DNA from: Novosphingobium sp. | Lineage (GTDB): Bacteria; Pseudomonadota; Alphaproteobacteria; Sphingomonadales; Sphingomonadaceae | Assembly (NCBI GenBank): GCA_017745295.1 | Contig: JAGHZR010000022.1 | Span: 62,001-126,000 of the forward strand | Reading direction: 5' to 3' | DNA: 64,000 nt | Shown: positions 17,029-25,788 of the stretch, piece by piece | Numbering within the stretch: position 1 is the first letter of the stretch | Layout: every line of letters begins with the position of its first letter | Position numbers and translations under genes: made by a program | Notes under the pieces: model-generated | Seen by the model: only the letters and a program-made list of their open reading frames with translations | What the model was told of the DNA's origin: nothing | The model's database searches: none

Positions 17029-17072
17029 AAAACGCCCCACGTCTTGCCTTGCGGCGAGACATGGGGCGTTTT
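17029..17072. terminator. Strong bidirectional terminator
   Basis: AAAACGCCCCA (17029-17039) pairs with TGGGGCGTTTT (17062-17072). Inside, GTCTTGCC pairs with GGCGAGAC around a TTGC loop, giving an almost continuous stem of about 19 bp with T-runs on either strand. It ends the DUF4167 gene and isolates lnt-metK from it. Confidence 0.9.
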
Positions 17073-17113
17073 CATTCGGGATGCCTTGGAGGTTCGCGAA
17101 CCCCCTCGGGATC

Positions 17114-18049
17114 TCAGGAGCCTACGGCTTCCAGCGGGCTTTCGCCACCTTCGTCGGCGGCAGCAGCCTTGCGGGTGCGGCGACGACGCGGTTTTTCCTC
17201 GCTGGCTTCGGCTTCGTCCGTGGCCTGCTCGACAGGCTTCTCGGCAGCCTTGGCGGCGCGGGTGCGCTTGGCCGGGGCGGCGGCGATCGCCGGGGGCAGG
17301 GTGGCCGGATCGAGGTTGGCGACCGGCTCGGCTTCCGCGGCCGGAGCCTCGCTATCGGGGGTCTCGCCCGCTTCCTCTTCGTCGCGGCGGCGGCGCGGCT
17401 TGCGCTGCTTCAGACCGCGCGAGGCGCGGTTGTCGCGAACGAAGGGGTTTTCGGCCGGCTCGTAAACGGTCGATTCGCCTTCGACGGGGGCTTCGTTGCC
17501 GGGAGCGGCGGTTTCTTCCTCGACGGCTTCGACGCGCGGTGCGCGTTCTTCGCGGCGGAAGTCTTCGCGGCGTTCTTCACGACGGGGAGAATCTTCACGG
17601 CGCGAATCTTCACGGCGCGGTTGGCGCTCCTGGCGCTGCTCCTGCCGATCCTGACGGTCGTAATTGCGTTCCTGGCGCTCGGGACGCTCCTGCCGCTCAG
17701 GGCGTTCCTGACGTTCCGGGGCGGGCGAGTCGAAGTCGCCGTAGTCGTCGACCGCGTAGTCGTCGCCGTAGTCGGACGCACGATCGTCGCGGCGCGGCTG
17801 GCGCGCTTCTTCCTGGCGTTGCTTCTGGTCGGCAATGACACGGAAGTAGTGATCGGCGAACTGGAGGTAATATTCCTCCTGCACGCGGTCACCGTTCAGA
17901 TGCGCGTCATGGGCCAGCTTCTTGTACTTCTCCAGCATCTGCGGTGCATTACCGCGAGCCCTGCTGTCGATTCGGTTGATTTGCTGACCGCCCTGCTGGC
18001 GATTGTTACCGCGACCACGCCGACGGTTATTACCACGATTATTATTCAA
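17114..18049 (-). CDS. DUF4167 domain protein, basic and disordered
   Basis: A 311-residue protein of the alphaproteobacterial DUF4167 family. The N-terminus is rich in Asn, Arg and Gly (NNNRGNNRRRGRGNNRQQGG). Then comes the conserved globular segment with APQMLEKYKKLAHDAHLNGD and YYLQFADHYFRVI (about 30-75). The rest is low-complexity: runs of RPERQE and RREDSR, then acidic and Ala/Pro-rich, ending in a basic KPRRRRTRK cluster. RG-rich tails often bind RNA, but function is unknown. It starts with TTG at 18049 preceded by GAGGAA at 7 nt. A strong terminator follows the gene. Confidence 0.88.
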   Translation of the reverse strand: MNNNRGNNRRRGRGNNRQQGGQQINRIDSRARGNAPQMLEKYKKLAHDAHLNGDRVQEEYYLQFADHYFRVIADQKQRQEEARQPRRDDRASDYGDDYAVDDYGDFDSPAPERQERPERQERPERQERNYDRQDRQEQRQERQPRREDSRREDSPRREERREDFRREERAPRVEAVEEETAAPGNEAPVEGESTVYEPAENPFVRDNRASRGLKQRKPRRRRDEEEAGETPDSEAPAAEAEPVANLDPATLPPAIAAAPAKRTRAAKAAEKPVEQATDEAEASEEKPRRRRTRKAAAADEGGESPLEAVGS

Positions 18050-18286
18050 GGATTATTTCCTCAAAACCCAGGGCATCGGCCTGATCCTGTCGGGCCGATC
18101 TGCCACACGTCACATGATCACGGATCGCCCCCGAGTGCCGTGAACTCCACCGTTTGCCGTGCCGAAGCGCTAAACGCCGCGACGATCTGCAAAGATTGGA
18201 GGCGAGCCGCCCACATGGGAAATTCCATCCATGTGCCGGTTCGACGTAATCCTTAGGCATTCCGGGCCGGAATTCCAAGTGAAAAC

Positions 18287-19129
18287 TTACGCAGCTGTTG
18301 AAAACTCCAGCACGCGCGGTCGATTGCCGAGATCGCGGTGCAGGCGGCTGGAAAGGCCGCATTTCGCGCCGATCGCGGCCACGGCCTCGGCCTGTTCGTG
18401 ACCGATTTCCACCAGCGCGACCCCGCCCGGCGCCAGCAGGCCGGGCAATTGCGGCACCAGCACCAGGTAATCGTCCAGCCCCAGCTCGCCCGAATAGAGC
18501 GCGCTGGCAGGCTCGTAACCGGCCACCGAGCGGTCGAGCGTCAATGTGGTTTCCACGTAAGGCGGATTGGCCAGGATCAGGTCGAAGGGACCGCCCAGCG
18601 CTTCGGCCCAGCCGGGGGCGTGCCAATCGGCCAAGGCCATGCGGGCGCGGCTTGCGAGGCCGAGCGCCTCGGCATTGCCCGCCGCGACGGCGAGGGCGCC
18701 GGGGGAGCTGTCGATACCGACGCCGGTCGCCTCGGGCAGGTTGGCGATCACCGCCAGCAGCAGGGCGCCGGAGCCGGTGCCGCAGTCGAGCACCCGGTGG
18801 GCATCGGGCCGGGCAGTGAGAGCGGCTTCGACCAGCACTTCGGAATCGCCGCGCGGAATCAGGACATCCGGGCCGACGGCGAAGGGCATCCCGAAGAACT
18901 CCTGTTGGCCGGTGATGTAGGCCACGGGTTCGTGCTCGGCGCGGCGCTCCACCAGCAGGGTGAAGCCGTCCGGCGCGGTGTCGCGCATGCGCGAAAGCAG
19001 CATCGCGGAGCGCGAGCAGCCCAGCGCATGGGCCATCAGCACTTCGGCATCGAGCCTTGCGGTGTCGCTGGTCGCGGCGAGGTGATCCGCTGCCGCGCGG
19101 ATCGCTTCACCGACAGTTTGGTCAGGCAT
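18287..19129 (-). CDS. prmC: Peptide chain release factor N5-glutamine methyltransferase
   Basis: A 280-residue SAM-dependent methyltransferase that methylates the Gln of the GGQ motif in release factors. The SAM loop is VLDCGTGSGALLLAV and the catalytic signature is ILANPPYVE; the N-terminal helical domain carries PVAYITGQQEFFGMPF. The ATG at 19129 overlaps the end of prfA by 8 bp, so substrate and modifying enzyme are coupled, as in many bacteria. An in-frame ATG 20 codons upstream lies well inside prfA and is not needed. A 15-bp palindrome ATTCCGGGCCGGAAT lies 14 bp past the stop. Confidence 0.95.
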   Translation of the reverse strand: MPDQTVGEAIRAAADHLAATSDTARLDAEVLMAHALGCSRSAMLLSRMRDTAPDGFTLLVERRAEHEPVAYITGQQEFFGMPFAVGPDVLIPRGDSEVLVEAALTARPDAHRVLDCGTGSGALLLAVIANLPEATGVGIDSSPGALAVAAGNAEALGLASRARMALADWHAPGWAEALGGPFDLILANPPYVETTLTLDRSVAGYEPASALYSGELGLDDYLVLVPQLPGLLAPGGVALVEIGHEQAEAVAAIGAKCGLSSRLHRDLGNRPRVLEFSTAA

Positions 19130-20192
19130 CCATGGCGGCAAGGCGCTTGGCCTCGTCCTCGGCGAGCAGGGCATCGACCATTTCGGCAAGGCCGGGGCCT
19201 TCGAGAATCTCGGGCAGGCGGTGCAGGGTCAGGTTGATGCGATGGTCGGTCACGCGGCCTTGCGGGAAATTGTAGGTGCGGATGCGTTCCGACCGGTCGC
19301 CGGAGCCGACCATGGCCTTGCGCGCCTCGGCCTCGGCGCCGTGGGCCTCTTCGCGCATCTTCTCGTAGAGGCGCGCGCGCAGCACCTGCATGGCCTTGGC
19401 CTTGTTCTTGTGCTGGCTGCGCTCGTCCTGGCAGATCACCACGAGATTGCTGGGCAGGTGGGTGATGCGCACCGCCGAATCGGTGGTGTTGACGTGCTGG
19501 CCGCCCGCGCCCGAGGCGCGGAAGATGTCGATCTTGAGGTCCTTGTCCTCGATCTGCACATCGACTTCGCTGGGTTCGGGCAGAACCGCCACGGTCGCCG
19601 CCGACGTGTGGATGCGTCCGCCCGATTCGGTGACCGGCACGCGCTGCACGCGGTGGACGCCGCTTTCGAACTTCAGCTTGGCGAAGACGCCCGCGCCGTT
19701 CACGTTGGCCACGACTTCCTTGAAGCCGCCGAGGTCGTTGGCGTTGACGGAGATCATCTCGACCCGCCAGCCCTGTTCGGCGGCATAGCGCTCGTACATG
19801 CGATAGAGATCGGCGGCGAACAGGGCGGCCTCGTCACCGCCGGTGCCGGCGCGGATTTCCAGCATGGCCGGGCGCACGTCCGCCGCATCGCGCGGCAGCA
19901 TGGCGATCGCGAGCTGGCGCTCGGTCTCGGGCAGCTCGGCCTTGAGGCGCAGCACTTCCTCCTCGGCCAGCGCCCGCATGTCGGGGTCCGGGTCTTCCAG
20001 CGTCTGGAGCATGTCCAGCTCGCCGCGCATCGACACGACTTCGGCGGCGACGCGGGCCACCGGCTCCAGTTCGGCATAGTCGCGGCTGGCGGTGACGAAG
20101 GCCTCGCCTTCCAGCGTGCCCGAGGCCAGACGTGCCTCAAGCTCGGAGAAACGCGCGGCGATCTGCGCCAGACGGGTGTCGGATACGCTCAC
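19122..20192 (-). CDS. prfA: Peptide chain release factor 1
   Basis: A 356-residue RF1, which reads UAA and UAG. The GGQ loop is present as RASGAGGQHVNTTDSAVRIT, and the codon-recognition loop falls in a PSEVDVQIEDKD-containing domain 2. The C-terminal RIRTYNFPQGRVTDHRI is typical. The start ATG overlaps the last 4 bp of hisS, and prmC begins 8 bp before its stop, making a tight hisS-prfA-prmC chain. Confidence 0.97.
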   Translation of the reverse strand: MSVSDTRLAQIAARFSELEARLASGTLEGEAFVTASRDYAELEPVARVAAEVVSMRGELDMLQTLEDPDPDMRALAEEEVLRLKAELPETERQLAIAMLPRDAADVRPAMLEIRAGTGGDEAALFAADLYRMYERYAAEQGWRVEMISVNANDLGGFKEVVANVNGAGVFAKLKFESGVHRVQRVPVTESGGRIHTSAATVAVLPEPSEVDVQIEDKDLKIDIFRASGAGGQHVNTTDSAVRITHLPSNLVVICQDERSQHKNKAKAMQVLRARLYEKMREEAHGAEAEARKAMVGSGDRSERIRTYNFPQGRVTDHRINLTLHRLPEILEGPGLAEMVDALLAEDEAKRLAAMDA

Positions 20193-21445
20193 GGATGGAC
20201 CGACTGGAGAACCTGCTCGACCGCGAGGTATTCGGCGGTCGGCTCGGCCGCGCGCAGGTTCGCCACGGGGGCGCCGTCCTTGGTGCCGAAGGAGACAAGC
20301 ACTTTCGCGTTCATCTTCACGGCCTTGTCGAAGCGCTTGCGGGCCGATCCGGTGGCGACCATCTCGCCGTCGAGGCCCTGGAAGCGCAGCGCGGTGATGA
20401 CCTTCTGGGCATAAGCCAGCGCGGCATCGTCCTCGACCGCGAGCACCACGGTCAGCGGTTCTTCGGCGAGCGTCCCGGCATCGGCGACCAGCATCGACAG
20501 ACGCTCGATTCCGGCCGCCCAGCCTACGGCCGGGGTGGGGGCGCCGCCGAGGCTTTCCATCAGCCCGTCATAGCGGCCACCGCCGAGTACGGTGCCCTGC
20601 GCGCCGAGACGGGTGGTGACGAATTCGAAGGCGGTGTGACGATAGTAGTCCAGCCCGCGTACCAGCGAAGGCGCCCGTTCGTAGGCCACACCGGCAGCAT
20701 CGAGGCCCGCCGTCACCGCGGCGAAGAAGTCCTGCGCCTCGGCCGAGAGGAATTCGTCGATCTTCGGGGCATCGCCGACGAAGACCTTGTCGCGCGGGTC
20801 CTTGGAATCGAGGATGCGCAGCGGATTGCGCTCAAGGCGGTCCTGCGAATCTTCCGAAAGCTCGGCCTTGTGGGCGCGGAAGTATTCGATGAGGGCCGCG
20901 CGCCAGGCATCGCGGCTCTCGGCATCGCCCAGCGTGTTGAGCTGGAGCGTCACGCCGTCCGCAATGCCCAGTTCCTTGAGCAGCTGGTCGGCCATGACCA
21001 GCAGTTCCACGTCGGCGATCGGTTCGGGCGAGCCGATCAGCTCGGCGTCGATCTGGTGGAACTGGCGATAGCGGCCCTTCTGCGGGCGCTCGTAGCGGAA
21101 CAGCGGGCCGTGGGTCGCGATCTTGACCGGGGCGAACTGCTTCCAGCCGTTGGTCAGGTAGGCGCGGGCGATACCGGCGGTGAATTCGGGGCGCAGGGTC
21201 AGCGATTCGCCGCCGCGATCCTCGAACGAGTACATTTCCTTGGAGACGACATCGGTCGTCTCGCCGATCGAGCGCGAGAACACTTCGGTCTTTTCGAAGA
21301 CCGGCATTTCGGCGCGGCGGAAACGGTATAGCTTGCGGACGCGCTCGAAGGTGTCGACGACATGCGCGAAAGCCTCGGCGTCGGGGCCGAAGATGTCCTG
21401 GGTTCCGCGGATCGCCTGAGGCGTCTTTATCGATGTCGTGCTCAT
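20189..21445 (-). CDS. hisS: Histidine-tRNA ligase
   Basis: A 418-residue class II aminoacyl-tRNA synthetase. Motif 1 surrounds AIRGTQDIFG. Motif 2 lies around LFRYERPQKGRYRQFHQIDA, where RQFHQ is the histidine-tRNA hallmark. The histidine loops LVRGLDYYRHTAFEF and GGGRYDGL are present, as is the class II motif 3 GWAAGIERLSML. The C-terminal anticodon-binding domain follows (about 325-418). It heads the hisS-prfA-prmC chain. Confidence 0.97.
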   Translation of the reverse strand: MSTTSIKTPQAIRGTQDIFGPDAEAFAHVVDTFERVRKLYRFRRAEMPVFEKTEVFSRSIGETTDVVSKEMYSFEDRGGESLTLRPEFTAGIARAYLTNGWKQFAPVKIATHGPLFRYERPQKGRYRQFHQIDAELIGSPEPIADVELLVMADQLLKELGIADGVTLQLNTLGDAESRDAWRAALIEYFRAHKAELSEDSQDRLERNPLRILDSKDPRDKVFVGDAPKIDEFLSAEAQDFFAAVTAGLDAAGVAYERAPSLVRGLDYYRHTAFEFVTTRLGAQGTVLGGGRYDGLMESLGGAPTPAVGWAAGIERLSMLVADAGTLAEEPLTVVLAVEDDAALAYAQKVITALRFQGLDGEMVATGSARKRFDKAVKMNAKVLVSFGTKDGAPVANLRAAEPTAEYLAVEQVLQSVHP

Positions 21446-21619
21446 AACGCGCGCGCTTAGCCCGATTGCGGCGGCGGGGAAAGTGGCTGTGGATCGGGCG
21501 CGGGGCGGGAAGGACGAAAATCGGAGAGAGCGTTCGCGCCTGCGGCGATCCGTGGCCCATCGATGTCGAAGCGAATTGGATGGTTGCCAAACTGCGCAAC
21601 AGCCGCAAAGAATGCTGAA

Positions 21620-23563
21620 ATGAAATATCGTAACGCGGTCGTCACGCTCCTCGCTCTTCTCTCGGTTTCAACCCCCGCTCTCGCGCAGGATTCCGCCCAG
21701 CGGAGCCGTCCGATGGCGCCTGCGCTGCCCGCGCCGCTGCCTGCCGCGCAGGACAAGGCCTATCCCGGCACGGTCGCGCTTGATATCGATGCCAGCGACG
21801 TCGTCCACGGTGTCTACCGCGTCACCCAGCAGTTCCCGGTCGCCGCCGGAACCGGCAAGCTGACGCTGGTCCAGCCGAGCTGGCTGCCGGGCAATCACTC
21901 GCCTACCGGCCCGGCGGCGCTGCTGGCGCAGATTCACTTCTTTGCCGACGGCAAGGAGATCAAGTGGCAGCGCGACACCGTGGCGGTGAACGCCTTCCAC
22001 CTCGACCTTCCGGCCGGAACCCAGGTCGTCACCGCGAAGTTCATCCACACGTCCCCGGTGCAGGCCAAGGAAGGCCGCATCACGATGACGCAGGAAATGC
22101 TCAACCTCCAGTGGGAGAAGATGAGCCTCTATCCCTCGGGCTACTATACGCGCGGAATCACCGTGAAGCCTACGGTCAAGTTCCCGGCGGGCTGGACCGT
22201 CTACACCGCGCTCGACGGCAAGAGCCAGCAGGGCGACACCGTAACCTGGACCCCGACCGACTACGAGCGTCTGGTCGACGAGCCGATCTTCGCGGGCAAG
22301 TATGCCCAGCGCTGGGACCTCGGCCAGGGCGTCAGCATGGACGTGGTGGCGGACGAGGCCAAGCTGCTCGGCATCAAGCCCGAGAACATGAAGACCTACC
22401 GCAACCTCGTGTCCGAAGCGCTGCTGACCTTCGGCGCACGGCACTTCGACCACTACGATTTCCTGCTGGCGCTGACCGACCGCATGGGCGGCATCGGCCT
22501 CGAACACCACCGTTCGAGCGAGAACCAGATGGAACCCAAGGTCTGGACCGAGTGGGACAAGATGGACTGGGATCGCAACGTGATCCCGCACGAGTTCGTC
22601 CATAGCTGGAACGGCAAGTATCGCCGCCCGGCCGACCTCTGGACGCCGGACTACCAGCAGCCGATGCAGAACACGCTTCTCTGGGTCTACGAGGGCCAGA
22701 CCCAGTTCTGGGGCTATATCCTCGCCGCGCGCTCGGGCGTGCAGACCAAGCAGACCATCCTCGACACGCTGGCGGGCGCCGTCGCGCGCTATTCGGAAGC
22801 GACGCCGGGTCGCGGCTGGCGCTCGGTGGAGGACACCACGTTCGCGCCGGTGCTCAACATGCGCCGCCCGCTGCCTTACACCTCGGTCACCCGTACCGAG
22901 GACTACTATGTCGAAGGCGCGCTGACCTGGTTGGAGGCGGACCAGATCATTCGCCAGGGCACTGGCGGCAAGAAGGGTCTCGACGATTTCGCCAAGGCCT
23001 TCTTCGGCGTGCGCGACGGCGACTGGGGCGAGCTGACTTACGACTTCGACGAAGTCGTGAAAGTGCTGAACGGCGTCTATTCCTACGACTGGGCCAGCTT
23101 CCTCAAGACCCGCATCTACGAGACCAACCAGCCCGCCCCGACCAAGGGCGTGGAGATGGCCGGCTACAAGCTGGTCTGGAAGGACACCCAGAACGGTTAC
23201 GAGAAGGGCGTCTCGGATTCGCGCAAGTCGCTCGATCTTACCTATTCGCTGGGCGTGACGCTGGACAACGACGGCACCGTGACGGCCGCCGTGTTCGACG
23301 GCCTCGGCTACAATGCCGGTCTCGTCAGCGGCGTGAAGGTCGTGGCGGTGAACGGCACGGCCTATAGCGGCGAAGTCATCAAGGATGCGATCACCGCCGC
23401 GAAGTCGGCCAAGACGCCGATCTCGGTGCTGGTCAAGCGCGGCGACGCCTTCAACACCGTGGCGCTCGATTATCACGGCGGCCTGCGCTTCCCCTGGCTG
23501 GAAAGCACGACGCCGGGCCGCGTCAACGGTCTCGATCGCCTGCTGGCACCGCGCAGCCGGTAA
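21620..23563 (+). CDS. M61 family metallopeptidase with PDZ domain, secreted
   Basis: A 647-residue glycyl-aminopeptidase-like enzyme. The signal peptide is MKYRNAVVTLLALLSVSTPA, cut after LAQ. The N-terminal beta domain (about 30-230) precedes the gluzincin catalytic domain, with the zinc site HEFVH at residue 324 and the downstream Glu in LLWVYEGQTQFWG. A C-terminal PDZ-like domain (about 540-635) includes GLGYNAGLVSGVKVVAVNG. I place the start at 21620 because the 19 upstream codons would hide the signal peptide. The gene stands alone and is followed by a terminator at 23600-23635. Confidence 0.93.
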   Translation: MKYRNAVVTLLALLSVSTPALAQDSAQRSRPMAPALPAPLPAAQDKAYPGTVALDIDASDVVHGVYRVTQQFPVAAGTGKLTLVQPSWLPGNHSPTGPAALLAQIHFFADGKEIKWQRDTVAVNAFHLDLPAGTQVVTAKFIHTSPVQAKEGRITMTQEMLNLQWEKMSLYPSGYYTRGITVKPTVKFPAGWTVYTALDGKSQQGDTVTWTPTDYERLVDEPIFAGKYAQRWDLGQGVSMDVVADEAKLLGIKPENMKTYRNLVSEALLTFGARHFDHYDFLLALTDRMGGIGLEHHRSSENQMEPKVWTEWDKMDWDRNVIPHEFVHSWNGKYRRPADLWTPDYQQPMQNTLLWVYEGQTQFWGYILAARSGVQTKQTILDTLAGAVARYSEATPGRGWRSVEDTTFAPVLNMRRPLPYTSVTRTEDYYVEGALTWLEADQIIRQGTGGKKGLDDFAKAFFGVRDGDWGELTYDFDEVVKVLNGVYSYDWASFLKTRIYETNQPAPTKGVEMAGYKLVWKDTQNGYEKGVSDSRKSLDLTYSLGVTLDNDGTVTAAVFDGLGYNAGLVSGVKVVAVNGTAYSGEVIKDAITAAKSAKTPISVLVKRGDAFNTVALDYHGGLRFPWLESTTPGRVNGLDRLLAPRSR

Positions 23564-23599
23564 GCGGGCGCCGCTTCGGCGGCATGGCCCAAGGGAATG

Positions 23600-23635
23600 G
23601 CCCGGAGGCGGATTCCATCCGTTTCCGGGCTTTTT
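23600..23635 (+). terminator. Intrinsic terminator of the M61 peptidase gene
   Basis: GCCCGGAGGCGGA pairs with TCCGTTTCCGGGC (some G-T pairs) around TTCCA, followed by TTTTT. It starts 37 bp past the stop codon. Confidence 0.85.
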
Positions 23636-23797
23636 CCGTTTCCTCTTCGGTATTTCGTCGATCGCAGCAGCGTATGTGTCGCAAACTGACGACATCTACC
23701 CCGACAAGGCAGTTGCGATGCATAACTTGCAAGGCTAAGCCCCCGATCAAAGATGAACCGGCACGAGCGTTTCCGTGCCTGTAATGTAAGGACCAAC

Positions 23798-24346
23798 ATG
23801 CGCATCGACATGATTCCTGTCGGCAAGAACCCGCCGGAAAGCCTGAACGTCATCATCGAGGTTCCCGTCGGTGGCGAGCCTGTGAAGTACGAGTTCGACA
23901 AGGACTCCGGCGCGCTGTTCGTCGATCGTATCCTGCACACGCCGATGCGCTACCCCGCGAACTACGGTTTCGTGCCGCACACTCTCTCGCCCGACGGCGA
24001 TCCGCTCGACGCGCTGGTCGTGGCCCGCTCGCCCTTCGTGCCCGGCTCGGTCGTGCGCGTGCGCCCGATCGCGGTGCTGAACCTGGAAGACGAGCACGGC
24101 GGTGACGAGAAGCTCGTCTGCGTGCCCGACGACGCCACTTTCCCGTACTATTCCGACGTGCAGGAAAAGGGCGATCTTCCGGGCATCGTGTTCAGCCAGA
24201 TCGAGCACTTCTTCACGCACTACAAGGACCTTGAGGCCGAGAAGTGGGTGCGCGTCGGCACCTGGGGCGGCGCCGAGGAAGCGCGCCAGATCGTGATCGA
24301 GGCGATCGAGCGCTACGAGGCCGAAGGCAAGAAGGTCGAGGCCTGA
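23798..24346 (+). CDS. ppa: Inorganic pyrophosphatase
   Basis: A 182-residue family I soluble pyrophosphatase that pulls biosynthetic reactions forward by hydrolysing pyrophosphate. Catalytic parts visible: EVPVGGEPVKYEFDKDSG (Lys), MRYPANYGFVPHTLSPDGDP and DPLDALVV (metal Asp residues), and DLPGIVFSQIEHFF with the Asp and Lys/Tyr region HYKDLEAEKW. The ATG at 23798 has TAAGGA 6 nt upstream; an in-frame ATG 15 codons earlier has none. It is transcribed alone and ends at a strong terminator. Confidence 0.96.
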   Translation: MRIDMIPVGKNPPESLNVIIEVPVGGEPVKYEFDKDSGALFVDRILHTPMRYPANYGFVPHTLSPDGDPLDALVVARSPFVPGSVVRVRPIAVLNLEDEHGGDEKLVCVPDDATFPYYSDVQEKGDLPGIVFSQIEHFFTHYKDLEAEKWVRVGTWGGAEEARQIVIEAIERYEAEGKKVEA

Positions 24347-24379
24347 TCCAGGTTTAGTTTTCCACCCCCATGTGGAACG

Positions 24380-24410
24380 AAGGGCCGGCGGTGCGAACCG
24401 CCGGCCCTTT
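24380..24410. terminator. Terminator between ppa and the PepSY gene
   Basis: A perfect 13-bp stem (24380-24392 with 24397-24409) capped by a GCGA tetraloop. It lies between convergent genes and probably serves both. Confidence 0.85.
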
Positions 24411-24414
24411 ATGT

Positions 24415-25788
24415 TTATACCCGCCAGCCCATCCACAGGCCGAGGCGCGGCGCCAACCGCTTCAGGCTCCCTTCCACCACGAGTGCCATAGCCAGCGACA
24501 GCCCGAACAGCGGCATCGCCAGCGCCAGCGCGGCGACGAGCGCGACCGGCAGCCAGCTATGTCGGAGCGGTGCGAACGAGACGGGCGCGCCAAGCACTCT
24601 TGCAGGACGCCTGCGCCACCACAGCACCACGCTCGACAGGCAGAGGGTCACGAGACCGAGCAGTACCGCGAGGTTCGCAAGCTGGTTGGCAAGGCCCCAC
24701 CAGGCACCCTCATGGATGGCGACGCCGTAGCCCACGGCGCGGTCGATCCAGTGCCGCTGGGCGAAGCGCTGTACACCCACGAGGCTGCCATCGGCGGAGA
24801 TCTCGGCACTGTCGCGGTCGGGTCGGTTCTCGGCCTGGCTGCGCACCTGCCAGGGCATTCCCGCCATGGTCGGCGGGCTGACTTCCACCGGCGCGGCAAA
24901 GTGCAGGCGCGTTGCGCCTGCCACTACGGCGTCGAGTGCGGGCGAAGGAGAGGCCATGGCCATGACCATGCCGCCATGCTGAGCATGTTCCCCCATCATC
25001 GCCCGCATCCCGGCATCGGCCATCGCGCGGTCATGGGCCTCGGCGGCGGAACCGGCTGACCAGTCCTGCGGTCCTTCCAGCGTGCCGGTGACGGCGCGGA
25101 CCTCGCGGAAGTAGTCGCCCCAGACTTTGGCCCAGGGCAGGCCGGACAGGATCAGGAACAGCGCGCCCAGCGAAACCCACAGCCCGGTCACGGCATGGAT
25201 ATCCCGCCAGAACGTCGCGCGGCCCCGGCGCAGGCGCGGATAGAGTACGCCGGCCAGCGTTCCTCCGCTCTGGTGCGGCCACCAGAGGAACAGCCCGGTG
25301 AGCAGCATGACGATCGTCCAGCACGCCGCCGTCTCGACCAGCGCCGAACCGCGATTGCCCGCGAGCAGTTCGCCGTGCAGCCGGAACACCACGCGCATCA
25401 ACCGGTCCTGTTCCGCGACCTTGTAAAGCACTTGGCCGGTCTGCGGATGGACCCAGACCCGCACGTCGTCCGCGCCCTTGCCGACCAGCACCTGCACGGC
25501 GTCGCCAGGGGCCTCGGGCAGGACGTATTTGTGGAGCATGGCGCCCGGCACCTCCGCTACGGCGCGCGCGGCAATCGTCTCCGGCGCGAGCCGGGGCGCG
25601 GTTCCGCTCGCGACATCGCGGTAGGGGGCATAGAGCAGCCCCTCGATCTGCGGCTTGAACAGGTAGATCCCGCCGGTCAGCGACAGCCAGAGGACGAACG
25701 GCAGGCAGAACAGTCCGGCATAGAAATGCCAGCGCCAGACGGCGCGATACCAGCGTTCGGTGCGCGGTTTAAGGGCGATCGTCGTCAC
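24415..25788 (-). CDS. PepSY-associated membrane protein (siderophore/metal-linked reductase type)
   Basis: A 457-residue inner-membrane protein. The first membrane helix (about 15-40) follows RAVWRWHFYAGLFCLPFVLW, the usual PepSY_TM start. A periplasmic PepSY domain has YKVAEQDRLMRVVFRLHGEL, and further helices lie near 175-195, 220-245, 375-400 and 425-445. The periplasmic loop near 280 is Met/His-rich (MRAMMGEHAQHGGMVMAMA), as seen in proteins that meet copper or iron. It starts with GTG at 25788, whose bases overlap the TGA of the TonB-dependent receptor gene (GTGA), so the two are translationally coupled. It probably reduces or handles the imported metal; the exact substrate is unknown. 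Confidence 0.85.
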   Translation of the reverse strand: MTTIALKPRTERWYRAVWRWHFYAGLFCLPFVLWLSLTGGIYLFKPQIEGLLYAPYRDVASGTAPRLAPETIAARAVAEVPGAMLHKYVLPEAPGDAVQVLVGKGADDVRVWVHPQTGQVLYKVAEQDRLMRVVFRLHGELLAGNRGSALVETAACWTIVMLLTGLFLWWPHQSGGTLAGVLYPRLRRGRATFWRDIHAVTGLWVSLGALFLILSGLPWAKVWGDYFREVRAVTGTLEGPQDWSAGSAAEAHDRAMADAGMRAMMGEHAQHGGMVMAMASPSPALDAVVAGATRLHFAAPVEVSPPTMAGMPWQVRSQAENRPDRDSAEISADGSLVGVQRFAQRHWIDRAVGYGVAIHEGAWWGLANQLANLAVLLGLVTLCLSSVVLWWRRRPARVLGAPVSFAPLRHSWLPVALVAALALAMPLFGLSLAMALVVEGSLKRLAPRLGLWMGWRV

